64,000 bases of DNA. Origin: Anniella stebbinsi (taxonomy: Eukaryota > Chordata > Lepidosauria > Squamata > Anniellidae). Both the position numbers and the translations under genes were made by a program. The stretch spans positions 1 to 64,000 of the forward strand of contig JARDYH010000039.1 in NCBI GenBank assembly GCA_029215795.1, read 5' to 3'. The notes under the pieces were generated by a model. That model made no database searches. It was not told the origin of the DNA and saw only the letters and a list, made by a program, of their open reading frames with translations. This document shows, piece by piece, positions 54,820 to 64,000 of the stretch (its first letter is position 1; each line of letters starts with the position of its first letter).

Positions 54820-55268
54820 TACCAAGCTTGCCATTTGGGAGTCCTCTTGGACTCGACACTGTCCCTGGAAGTGAGGGGTGCCTTTTATCAGCTTAGGCTG
54901 TTTCATCACCAGCTACGATCCTATCTAGAGAACGCGGACCAGGCGCCATCCAGCCCAGAGTCTGACTCTGAGTCAGATTCCCTTTAAGGATGGTTCAGAA
55001 ACTTCAATTGGTACAGAATGCAGCTGTGTGGGCGCTTGCTGAGCCAGGCACTCCGAAGGTACCCTTCATATATTGTATCAGTTGCATTGGTTGCCAGGTT
55101 GTTTCCGGGCCCAATTTAAAATCCTGGGATTGCCGTTTAAAGCCCCAATGGGATGGGACCAAGTTATCTGAATACAATACAAATCTGCCCAGGCCTTAAG
55201 AGAACTGGCCGGCCTGCCATCGTGGTATATCAGATCGTTGAGCACTATTGATGGCCCCACATTTGCGG
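54820..55268 (+). mobile_element. L2-type LINE ORF2 3' fragment
   Basis: 'tgggagtcctcttggactcg', 'cttcaattggtacagaatgc', 'tgttgcattggttgccagg'-like text and 'aatttaaaatcctgggattg'. L2 text between the RT and the C terminus, frameshifted. Confidence 0.75.
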
Positions 55269-55274
55269 AACTTG

Positions 55275-55698
55275 TAGGGTGACCACCTGTCAGGATTTCC
55301 CCGGATTTGTCCTAGGTTTTGTTCTATCCTGGGAGTCAGGTGGGAATTTTCTCTAATTTTCTATAATGTCCCGGAAAGAGAAACTTTTCCCTTTAAGGCT
55401 GCCATTAACATGGTGGGAGGGAATAATGTGCTTTCTGGAGGCACATCATTCCCACCCCCCACTGCTCCAATCGGGGCCTTAAAGGGGAAAATGTGTCATT
55501 CCCGGACATTATAGACAAGGCCTCAATTGGAGCAGTGGGGGGTGGGAATGACACACTTTTCCCTTCTCCTCTCCAATTGGGGCCTTTAAGGTGGCGGGGG
55601 GTGAAAGATGTGCTTTCCAGAGGCCCTGGAAAGCCGCTTTCCCGCCCCCACCCCCACCGGGTGTCCTCTTTTTTGGTTTCCCAAATATGGTCACCCTA
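55275..55698. mobile_element. TIR element, 'ttggtttcccaaatatggtc' subtype
   Basis: TAGGGTGACCACC to ATGGTCACCCTA. Flanking octamers gcggaact and gcagaact agree 7 of 8, but with two extra bases on the left. Inverted orientation relative to 44839-45219. Confidence 0.82.
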
Positions 55699-55973
55699 GC
55701 AGAACTCCCTCCCAAGGGTTGCCCATCTGCCCCCATCTTTCTTAGCCTTTAAACCCTTTTGCTCCCATCTGCTTTTAGTGAAGGAGCCGGGCGGGGCATT
55801 CGATTGTTTACAAAACGGTTGCTGATGTGTGGTTTTAATCTGTGTGTTTTTCCTGAATTGTGTGCTGTGTGGTGTGTTTAGACTGCCGCTTTTAGGTTTA
55901 TTAATTGCCATTAGATTGTTTTAATTGTGTTTTATGTCTTTCGCAAAGACATAAGGTTCACTTCGTGCCAACT

Positions 55974-56135
55974 AGTGGAGGCTGGTGGATCCGATGTCCG
56001 TAAGGCAGTGGATCTGCTCCAGGTTTCAGTTAGAACCGCACACCTTGGATGGCTCCTTTAGAGTTCTTACTGGCTCTGGCTGAAACCTGAAATGGATTCA
56101 CCATCCCACTGACATCAGAGCCCCCAGCCAACGTT
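55974..56135. repeat. 'ggaggctggtgg' foldback element
   Basis: 'ggaggctggtggatccgatg', 'caggtttcagttagaacc', 'gctcctttagagttcttact' and 'gacatcagagcccccagcc'. Close to the complete form at 62985-63204. Confidence 0.75.
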
Positions 56136-56139
56136 GTCT

Positions 56140-56318
56140 TATTTTTGGCACCATCTTAGGACTTACCGCTACTCCCAGGCATTTGTCGGCATACGGTGGA
56201 TTTATCAGGATTCAGGATTTTATTGTTAATTGTTTAAAATTCTTTGTTCGTTAGAATCCCTGTTTTAAGATTGCTTGAGTCTTTTCTTTTCTGAGAAAGA
56301 TGTCTAATACATTTTAAA

Positions 56319-56351
<33 letters not shown>

Positions 56352-56425
56352 AACAATTTTATTATGTGAGCTGCCGTGGGCTGACTTTTCTCCGAAAGGT
56401 GGCATATAAATACTGGAAACAATCA
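56140..56425 (+). mobile_element. L2-like LINE 3' end with (ATT)n inside
   Basis: 'cttatttttggcaccatctt', 'taccgctactcccaggcatt' and 'gtgagctgccgtgggctgac', with a (ATT)n run at 56319-56349 and 'ggcatataaatact' at the end. Confidence 0.7.
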
Positions 56426-56529
56426 AACAAAGGAATTCATGAATTAATACGTCGCTTGACCCTCCCCTATGGTTTGGTGGGGCACCGACTCAGCAGCATG
56501 TGCCGTAAAATGCCAAGGGGTTGCCACAC

Positions 56530-56900
56530 ACGGCCCCCGATGCCCTGACTCAGCAATTATCAGTGTGCCAATTAAGCCGCCTCAATAAGCTTGTGGGAGG
56601 CAGAGGCCAAGTAAGTGTGGGATCCCTTCCAAACTTCACTAGCACAACCTCTTCCCAGGCACAGCGGGGTGAAACGCAAGGTTAACGAAGCCCAACAACT
56701 TCGCAGCTAATTTCACCGCTGCCCGGAAAGGTCGTGGGGACGGCATCGGGGGGGGGGGGGGAGCACAGCACCGGCTAAGCGGTGAGGGAGATAAGTGCTT
56801 AAGTGGATTAACGAGTGACGCTATCATGCCGGAGCGGCGAGATTCGCACCGGTGCTTATTAAAATGGTATTAAGTTGATTAAACGGTGCTGACCTTCCCT
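56530..56900. other. Repeat-poor segment, candidate intronic regulatory DNA
   Basis: 'gactcagcaattatcagtgt', 'gccaattaagccgcctcaat', 'cgcagctaatttcaccgctg', 'tgcttaagtggattaacgag' and 'taagttgattaaacggtgct'. Many ATTA and GATTA words between GC-rich stretches and no repeat family: the best candidate of this type here. Confidence 0.3.
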
Positions 56901-56999
56901 GCCAACCATGCAGAGATGGGCCATGTGCATAGAACATACCTGTGTGCCAGGTGGGTTGTTTACCCATCCCCACATTTTGCCTCTGAGTGACACGTGAAG

Positions 57000-57307
57000 G
57001 AGGGTGACCCTATGGAAAGGAGGACCGGACTCCTGTACCTTTAACAGTTGCATAGAAAAGGGAATTTCAGGAGGTGTCATTTGTCTGCATGCAGCACCTG
57101 GTGAAATTCTCTATTTCATCACAGTGGTTAAAGCTGCAGGAGCCCTACCCTCTTGACCAGATGCAAAAGAGGACAGGGCTCCTACAGTTTTAACTATTGT
57201 GATGAAGAGGGAATTTCACCAGGTGCTGCATGCCTACAAATGACACCGGCTGAAATTCCCTTTTTACGTGTTGGAAAGTCTTGTCTTCCTTTTCATATGG
57301 TCACCCT
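57000..57307. mobile_element. TAGGSTGACC foldback element, full copy
   Basis: AGGGTGACCC to TGGTCACCCTA. Flanks acgtgaag and acataaag agree at 6 of 8. The first terminal base is changed. Confidence 0.9.
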
Positions 57308-57661
57308 AACATAAAGGGCACAGGAAGAAGGTCCCGGGAGGTGTTCAAACAGCAAAGGACCACACACTTTAGGAACTGGGGCCTCACTCCCTAGCAGAGC
57401 CTTTGTTCTGTGCACAAAGAAGCAAATCAAATGCAGAGCCAGGCAGAAGGTGGAATTCCAGAGCAGCAAGGAGATGCAGGGCTGCAGCAACCGCACTGAG
57501 TCCTTGCAGGCCAGACAAATTGCCCAGACTGATAAATTGTAATGGCTGCAAGAGCTTTATAGGGCCTGGGGTGCCCCAATTGGATAGGATGGTCAGCTGA
57601 CAGTCGTCAAGCTGGGAGGTCACCTGACCCTCTCCAGGCAGCAATTGCAGCGTAAAGCAGG

Positions 57662-57775
57662 GGTGGGCAGGAAGTGGATCTCCTGATGTTTTGGACTTCA
57701 TCTCCCAGCCTTTCTGACCATTGCCCATGCCTGTAGGGGCTTCTGGGAGTTGAAGTCCAAAACATCTGGGCATCC
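57662..57775. repeat. Foldback 'gttttggacttcatctccca' type
   Basis: 'gatgttttggacttcatctc' pairs with 'gagttgaagtccaaaacatc'. Confidence 0.8.
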
Positions 57776-57847
57776 GTCTTCTTCCCCTCCTGGCTTTGAG
57801 GTTGTCCTTTTCTCTAGGACTCAGTTGGCCTGGCGTGTTGAGACCCC

Positions 57848-57925
57848 GGGTGCTGGTGGCTCAGGAGCTAGGCATAGAGACTGGTGGCTGCTGGTGCCCT
57901 GGGTTCGAGTCCCCCCCTTCAGTGC
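57848..57925 (+). mobile_element. tRNA-like SINE head (uncertain)
   Basis: 'tggtggctcaggagctaggc' resembles box A and 'gggttcgagtccccc' is an excellent box B. No tail or anticodon arm was traced, so it is a pseudo-tRNA or SINE fragment. Confidence 0.35.
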
Positions 57926-58059
57926 CTTATGGGGGAGGAGGGAGCAAATCCCTTGGGGCTTAATGATGGGAGGCTTGTTGCTGGTCAAAATGGGAACATC
58001 TTTTGCAAGCAGTTGGTTGCTGTCATGTGTGGCAGATGATCTAGGGGAAAGTCCTGCTC

Positions 58060-58340
58060 ATTTTCGACTGAGCTGCTCGCTGCCTCCTTTCAGTTCTCGG
58101 AGTGGGCAGCCATTTGCTAGCACGGCTGACAAGATTGCAGGCCAGAGACCACGGCTGGCTCCTGTGTTCTGTTCATTCTTGGCTGGGCGGGCGGGCTGAG
58201 CCAAACGCCGCGTCTGTCTCAGCGTGGCTGGTAAGAAGAGAGTTCTAATTAATTGGAGATTGATGACAGGGGGCCCTTTGAAACGGAGCTGTGCTATCGG
58301 AGAGAGGCAGAGCCCAGCACTTTGAGTCGCCAGGATCACT
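58060..58340. other. Repeat-poor segment, candidate intronic regulatory DNA
   Basis: 'gccatttgctagcacggctg', 'gttctaattaattggagatt' and 'gcgtctgtctcagcgtggct'. Unique-looking; composition only. Confidence 0.25.
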
Positions 58341-58804
58341 GAGGGAGCGTTTTTATCGTAATCTGTGTGCTTTTAAACGTTTTAATTTCCATATATTAAA
58401 AAATGCTTTATATACTTTAGCCTAGGGAATGTGCCAGGACAGAAATTTTAAAAAATAAATAGAAATAAATACAAAGCAGGCGCAGCCTTCCCTGGATACG
58501 ATGGACGTGTTTGTATGAAAACAAAGAGAGGAATGGTAATAAACCTAACTCAGAGCTGCTTTCGCTGCTTTCTGCCACTCACCCAGCACACCTTGAGAGG
58601 GTGACCTAGTCGCACTCAGGACTGGAGGGTGGGTGAGTGCCAGTACAGGAATCTTCTCACATGTGGACAGCTGTGCGTGTGCTCACGGCAGTGGAGGGGG
58701 GAGAGGAATTGGGAATCGCCTTGTCCCCGGTACCTTTCGTTTTTAACCACCGTGTCCCCAGTATCAAATGCTTGTTAGTGCAATCACTGTGCTGGCAGTG
58801 ATTT

Positions 58805-58912
58805 ACAGCAGTGATGCCCTCCAGTGGTGTTTGACTACAACTCCCATTATCCCCAGTCATTTGCCTGCTGGCTGGGATGGTGGGGGTTGCAGTCCAACAC
58901 GCGGAGTATAAA
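58805..58912. repeat. Foldback of the 'ggactacaactcccat' family
   Basis: 'gatgccctccagtggtgttt' and 'gggggttgcagtccaacacg' around 'cccagtcatttgcctgctgg'. Confidence 0.7.
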
Positions 58913-59047
58913 AGGTAAGGGAGCCCCTTGCTCGCTGGTAAAGCGTATAATTTACATGTAAGAAGATCACAACTTCCTTTTGCTCTCTGTCCTGTCAGTC
59001 CATGGACTCACATGGAGCCAGGGCCTTTTCGGTGGTGACACCAAGAT

Positions 59048-59367
59048 TAGGCTGACCATCTGAAAAGGAGGACAGGGCTCCTGTAACTTTAACTGTTGTA
59101 GAGAAAAGGGGATTTCAGCCAGTGTCATTTGTATGCAATTAGTTCCTGGTGATATTCCCTCTTCATCACAACAGTTAAAGTTGCAGGGGCCCTGCCTTCT
59201 TTTGTATATGGTCACTCTAGTATAGTGCCTGCAACTTTAACTGTTGTGGTGAAGAGGGAATTTCACCAGGAACTAATTGCATACAAATGACCCTGGCTGA
59301 AATTCCCTTTTCTCTACAACAGTTAAAGTTACAGGAGCCCTGTCCTCCTTTTCAGATGGTCAGCCTA
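59048..59367. mobile_element. TAGGSTGACC foldback element, full copy
   Basis: 320 bp, exact TSD ACCAAGAT at 59040-59047 and 59368-59375. Confidence 0.95.
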
Positions 59368-59611
59368 ACCAAGATTATGAAATACTCTCCCGCTGGAGTT
59401 CCATATTTCAGCAACTTCTGAAAACTTTCTTTTTCGTTTTCTGTTCCTACAAACACTGAATCTTTAGTTGATCGACTGTTTTAAGAAAACTTTCATGGCT
59501 GCCACTTTTAAATTACTGCTTTGTTGATGATTCTGAGTTGCTCTACCATTTTTAATGTTGCTGGTTTTATATGTAATTGTGTTTTGTTCACCCCGTTGGT
59601 TGTGTTAACAT

Positions 59612-59930
59612 GGATTGATTGATTGATTGATTTTATTACATTTGTATACCACCCCATAGCCGAAGCTCTCTGGACAGTTTACGTAGGATTAAAATAATTA
59701 AAAACAATATACAAAAATTAAAACAGCAAAAACATACAACATACACACAATACACACAATACACACATACATTTAAAACTGCTGCAACAGCCCAAAAAAG
59801 CTAAAAACAAAAAACAAACCCGGTCTCCTCAGATATTGCCAAATGCCTGAGAGAAGAGGAAAGTCTTGACTTGGTGCCGAAAAGATAACAATGTTGGTGC
59901 CAGGCGGGCCTCTTTGTTTTTTATCCTGAT
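59612..59930 (-). mobile_element. L2-type LINE 3' end
   Basis: (GATT)n tail, then 'tgtataccaccccatagccg' and 'aagctctctggacagtttac', followed by 'gagaagaggaaagtcttgac' and 'ttggtgccaggcgggcct'. Confidence 0.88.
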
Positions 59931-60236
59931 TATGATGATGAAGGATTATGATGATCATGATACAAAATCCCTATTTTCTTCAGCTCAGCATAGTAGCACC
60001 ATGTTGTAAGGCACAGGTTACACAGCGGAGGGTACGGCTGAGGGATGCGCCTGTTGCAGCCTAGTGAGCGTGTGGCCAAAGTAAGATTTGAAACCCCCAC
60101 GTACACCACTGTTGGCCAATGCACCGCAGCCGTTCTCTAGGCCGGCCATGTCGCTTGGGCCTGTTTGTCATCAGCCAGAACTGACTTGGTGCAGGGGCTG
60201 CTGGGAGCTTTTCCTGGACGTAGAGAGAGAGAGAGC

Positions 60237-60650
60237 TTAGAATCAAAGAATAGTACAGCTGGAAGGGGCCTAGAAGGCCATCAAGTCCAACCCCCTGCTC
60301 AATGCAGGAATCTACCTTAAAGCATCCCTGACAGATGGTTGTCCAGCTACCTCTTGAATGCCTCTAGTGTGGGAGAGCCCACCACCTCCTTAGGTCATGG
60401 GTTCCATTGTCGTACTGCTCTGGCAGTCAGGAAGTCTTTCCTGATGTCCAGGCAGAATCTGGCTTCCTGTCCCTTGAGTCCATTATTCCGCGTCCTGCAT
60501 TCTGGATTGATCGAGAAGAGATTCTGGCCCTCTTCTGTGTGACAACCTTTCAAGTATTTGAGGAGTGTTATCATGTCTCCCCTCAGTCTTCTCTTCCCCA
60601 GGCTAAACATGCCAAGTTCTTTCAGTCTCTCCTCATAGGGCTTTGGGATC
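60237..60650 (-). mobile_element. CR1 LINE 3' end
   Basis: Inverse CR1 text from 'agctggaaggggcctagaag' through 'gttccattgtcgtactgctc' to 'ttctttcagtctctcctcat'. The minus strand reads LGKRRLRGDMITLLKYLKGC, a CR1 C-terminal phrase. Confidence 0.92.
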
Positions 60651-61274
60651 CTTGAGACAAGGGCTTTGGGATCCTGGGGAGCTCTGCTTCCCTCCCTCCC
60701 TGCTCTGTACCAGATTCCATTACCCTTATCTCCTGTTGACAGTAGTTATCAATCCAGCTTTCCCCTGCTCATTTGCCTCTCTTCGTTGAGGGATGCTTGT
60801 CTCACGCAGGGGGCAGAGGCCACTCACTCAGTAGAACCAAGCAAGAAGTTCGCGTCTCAAGACAGAAAGAGAGAGAAGGCGCCCATTCCAAGGCCCCGTA
60901 ACAACAAATGGCTGAGCGTTCTGGCGGATTCGCCCTCAGAGATGCTGCAAAGTGAAGTCCACTATAGACTAGTCAGGAGGATGTCTACTTAATGGCTAAT
61001 TGGCCACAGCAGGGCTACTAAGGCAGCCTACCTGGCACCCTCCAGATGTGTTGGACTCAAATCCCAGTACTGAGGCCATGGGGGGGGGGGGGGAACCTAC
61101 AATCAAACAAGAGAGAAGGCTACATCGTTGGCCAAGATGAATGACCTATGTTTTCAGAAGGGAGAACATACAAACGCAGGTTACCCCTCGCAAAGGGCAA
61201 AGGTGATTCTTGGGCCACAAAACCCTGTCGGAGGAGTAATCCCATCTGCCCCAAAGTGACAAAAAGGGCCTCTT

Positions 61275-61480
61275 CCTAATAATACCTCATAAGAACAAAA
61301 GAACAGCCATGCTGGATGAGACCGAGGGTTCATCTAGTTCTTCACTCTGTTCCCACAGTGGCCAAGCAGGGACCAGGGACCCACAAAGCAAGACACGGTG
61401 CAACAGCACCCTCCCGCCCATGTTCCCCAGCAACTGGTGCATGATCCTCAATCAAGCAACCATTAAATAGCATGACTAAA
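61275..61480 (-). mobile_element. CR1-type LINE 3' fragment
   Basis: 'agaacagccatgctggatga', 'acaaagcaagacacggtgc' and 'gttccccagcaactggtg', inverse of 1514-1875. Confidence 0.8.
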
Positions 61481-61686
61481 CCTAAATTCCAAGTCAAGCA
61501 GCCCAGGGAATATCTAGGGAATAGATCACCCAGGCTTGGTAATGCGACTTTTAGTCCCTGACAATTAGTTTCCGACCAATCCAGAACCCCCACGCAGCTG
61601 GTGGAGCCAGATTCTGTCCAGCATCTTGGCAAGAGAGATGCCTCCTGGTAGCTCCTGCTTAGGGCCAGTTATTGTGAGAGAAAGAC

Positions 61687-62098
61687 TAAGGCAATGTCTA
61701 CACCGGCCTTTTTTCCCAGGGTCGTCCCTGTGTGCCCAGTTATCCCGATTTTTCCCATGGTCCCGGGACAATCCCGAGGACCGCGGACGGTGTGGGCACC
61801 TGTCCTGGCTTCTTCCCTCCTTCCTGCGAGTAGCGGGGGTCAGCAAAAGGGAAGAAGACGGTCCAGGGGGAGTCCAGGGACATTGGGGTGGGGGAGAGCG
61901 GAGTCGGGGCTTTTTTATTTTTTAACTCCCACCTGCAGTTTCTTTTTTTTAAAAAAAATGGTGGGCACGACGGACGTGACGTCCCTCTTCCTTTCTGGGA
62001 CGTCGCGCTTCCATTTAGAAGCTCAAGGACGATCCCAGAAGTGGGTAAGTCCGGGATCGCCCCCTCTCCCTCTGCACCCTTCGGTGTAGAAAGGGCCT
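61687..62098. mobile_element. CTAAGG-terminus DNA transposon
   Basis: 'ctaaggcaatgtctacacc' at the left and 'ggtgtagaaagggcctaag' at the right form imperfect 19-bp TIRs resembling those of 2432-2795. The interior includes 'gggacaatcccgagg' and 'gtccgggatcgc'-type inverted words and an A-rich patch. No TSD recognised. Confidence 0.65.
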
Positions 62099-62099
62099 A

Positions 62100-62400
62100 A
62101 GTCAACCTTTGAATCTCCTATCGTGGAACATCGTGGGCTGGAGGAATACATTGGCAGACTTGGATTTTATCCACTTCCTTCAGACCTACAATATCGTTTG
62201 TCTGCAAGAAATTTGGCTCCTGGAGAAATACTCTTTGAACTGACAAGGATTCCGGAACCTTCATGAACCTGCCCATGTCCAGGTCGTGACCGCAGAGCCG
62301 TGGCTGTTTTAATTTCCTCCACTTTAGAGGTGCAAGGAATGGAAGTTGCCGGGCTGGGCCCCCGTTATTGCCAGGTCTTAAACATCCAAGGCTAGAAGCC
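62100..62400 (+). mobile_element. LINE endonuclease-domain fragment
   Basis: From about 62118 the frame reads SWNIVGW, then ADLDFIHFLQTYNIVCLQEI and W. This is the start of an AP-endonuclease-type LINE domain, with the Asn of WN and the Glu of LQE still present. A stop and frameshifts follow within 40 codons. It could be the N-terminal part of the LINE whose C-terminal pieces occur elsewhere in the window. Confidence 0.7.
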
Positions 62401-62984
62401 GGGGGAGGGGGGGCTAATTTGTGTTAATGTCTCTCTTCCCCCAAGATCATTCTTCGTGCGAAGCATGTTGGTGTGACTTGGTTCTGAACAGCCAAGGAAG
62501 GCCGTTAGCTTTACCAAAGAGCTGCTCCAGGTGGAGATGAAAACTGGGATTGTGGCGATGGAGACAACGCAGCTGCCTGCCTTTGAGGACTCTCCTTGGG
62601 GGGGGGGTGGCTACAGGGACTGTTATGACGAGCGGCTGCATTTCCAAATCCACCTCGCAGCGCCAGATGCTTTCTTGGCATCTGGCGCTTGCTGTAGCTG
62701 GGCCTGACATTTGCCTCCACTTGTGTGCTGCATCTAGGTGTGTCAATCATGACTACTGTAGTAATTATTACTATGGCTGAGCAAAAATTATCGCCAGCCC
62801 CTTTCATGCCCGATTCCCAGGCCACGAAGCAGGGGACATTTTGGCTGTCCGGGGGAAAGTTGAGGGCGAGGAGTACAAAACACACAGGCACCCATCCTGT
62901 CTCCCTGCTGCCCCTGTGGGCAATTTTAACCCCCCCCCCCCGAATCCCCCAGAACAGCACTCAGTCATGGCAGAGTAGCAGGGG

Positions 62985-63204
62985 CAGTGGAGGCTGATGG
63001 CTCCGATATCAGTGGGGTGGTGCATCCGTTCTGGGTTTCAGTCAGAACCAGCCAGAACTCTAATTGAGCTGTCCAAGGTGTTTCTTGGACACGGTCCTCT
63101 GATTCCTCACACCATGGATAGCTCCTTTAGAGTTCTGACAGGTTCTGACAGAAACCCAGAGCGGATTCATCGCCCCATTGACATCGGAGCCACCAGCTTC
63201 CCTG
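62985..63204. mobile_element. CAGTGGAGGCTG foldback element
   Basis: Left 'cagtggaggctgatggctcc', right 'ggagccaccagcttccctg'. Flanks agcagggg and atcatggg agree 6 of 8. Internal arms 'gggtttcagtcagaacc' and 'ggttctgacagaaaccc'. The most complete copy of this family here. Confidence 0.75.
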
Positions 63205-63209
63205 ATCAT

Positions 63210-64000
63210 GGGGGCAGGGGGTGGTATTTGGCATCTCCCACCCACCCAATAAAAGCAAGAGGGGGGGCCAGTTCCTTCACCCCCTCTTCCAAATCCAGGC
63301 TAAACTTTTGCCCTGTCAACAGTTTGGACCAGCACTAGATGTTGCGAAGATGTACTCCTCCGTCTCTCTCATCCTAAGGGGCCTAAAACCAGCCCTAGAC
63401 TTCCGAATGCCTGGAGAACCGGGAAGAGTGTAGGAACAGGAACAGGTAAACGTCTCATAGTGGGAGCTGTTCGGGATCCAGTGAGGAAGGTTACTGCAAC
63501 GGGCCTGTTTAATTAACACAAATAACCGCGTGGCTCTGTTTCCCTTCTCTCCATCACCCCATGTGGGTTTGCAAAACTCACATGGGGGTGGGGGAGAAAA
63601 AAGGCCTCCTAGCTCTCGCCCTGAGAAATAGGCCCCATTTCCCCAAAAGGTTCCCTCACTTGGCTGTTTCTTTCCGGCCTCCTCCTTGTGGCTGCAGGTT
63701 TGTGCAAGACGTGGGTCATCTGGGCTAAGAGAAACGTCATTATAGTTTCTCCCTTTTAACCGCAGGGAACGAATAGGAGACCGGCTAGTTTCAAGCGATT
63801 TGCTTCAAAAATGAAATGCTGCTTTGTGCTTTGATGTGCGGCGCTGCTAAACAGCGACGGCTGCTGGCAGAGACATTGCAGAGCAGCGTGTGCGAAAGAG
63901 CACCCCAAATGGGTAAAAGACAGCAGAACAGATGAAGGGTTAAATAAAAGTCAGCGTGCGGCCCAGGACCGCCGAGGGATGATGCAGAATTCAGCCCCAG
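63210..64000. other. Repeat-poor intronic sequence to the window end
   Basis: No repeat or exon recognised. 'ctccttgtggctgcag' near 63700 resembles a splice acceptor, but the following frame does not match PDE2A and has no donor in range. Confidence 0.4.

Larger units (their letters stand above)
53637..64000 (+). other. PDE2A: PDE2A downstream intron (5' part)
   Basis: Starts at GTAAGT and no acceptor with a PDE2A-like exon was found before the window end. It contains three foldback TIR copies, L2 and CR1 fragments, a LINE endonuclease remnant and several repeat-poor stretches (56430-57000, 57960-58800, 63210-64000). Confidence 0.7.

Noticed and set aside
7371..56349. Scattered runs of direct repeats, considered as CRISPR-like arrays.
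   Set aside because: They are simple-sequence microsatellites and transposon copies with no regular unique spacers, and the genome is a vertebrate's.
63660..63760. Acceptor-like 'ctccttgtggctgcag' followed by GTTTGTGCAAG, considered as the next PDE2A exon.
   Set aside because: Translation does not give the expected Val-His-Cys-Gly continuation and there is no suitable donor.
1..64000. The microRNA miR-139, which in mammals lies in a PDE2A intron.
   Set aside because: I looked for the mature 5' sequence (tctacagtgcacgtgtctcc) on both strands by eye and did not see it; it is probably outside the window. A computed search should confirm.

Overview
Vertebrate nuclear DNA, almost certainly from a squamate reptile (lizard or snake). 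The case rests on repeat content: CR1 LINE 3' ends with the ATTCTATGA tail, many L2-type LINE tails ending in an 'ataaatgtaataaata' motif, a Sauria-type tRNA SINE, and very dense short foldback DNA transposons. I see no bacterial, phage or organelle genes. Gene density is very low: nearly every long open frame lies inside a repeat or is a chance frame.

The one host gene I can support is PDE2A (cGMP-stimulated 3',5'-cyclic nucleotide phosphodiesterase) on the + strand. Three small exons, at 9307-9395, 47929-48038 and 53581-53636, have proper AG/GT borders and join in one frame (89, 110 and 56 nt). They encode about 85 residues of the PDE2A N-terminal region, upstream of GAF-A. The start codon, GAF-A, GAF-B and catalytic exons are outside the window. 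The window is therefore intron (1-9306), exon, 38.5-kb intron, exon, 5.5-kb intron, exon, and at least 10.4 kb of a further intron.

The introns hold layered mobile DNA. (a) A hAT-like superfamily of non-autonomous elements has termini TAGGGTGACC or TAGGCTGACC and 8-bp target-site duplications (TSDs). About 14 copies belong to one roughly 320-bp palindromic family; others carry GC-rich or hairpin-rich cargo (26609-26965, 29092-30019, 51200-52021). (b) Other TIR or foldback families: TAGGGCTGTGCA at 11204-12015, CTAAGG at 2432-2795 and 61687-62098, CAGGGGTAGGCA at 35039-35347, CAGTGGAGGCTG, and the 'ggactacaactcccat' family. (c) CR1 and L2 LINE 3' ends in both orientations, plus pieces of a further LINE (endonuclease at 62100, C-terminal parts near 27.2-28.1 kb). 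(d) One solo LTR and Penelope-like remnants with hammerhead-like cores. (e) Microsatellites.

The most striking structure is the 5.5-kb intron at 48039-53580. A foldback sequence is split by a 485-bp solo LTR (TSD GTTAT). The LTR is split by a 3.4-kb TIR element (TSD CACATAAT), which contains another TIR element (TSD CCCTGCAC). Several repeat-poor stretches look like possible intronic regulatory DNA, but that needs a cross-species alignment.
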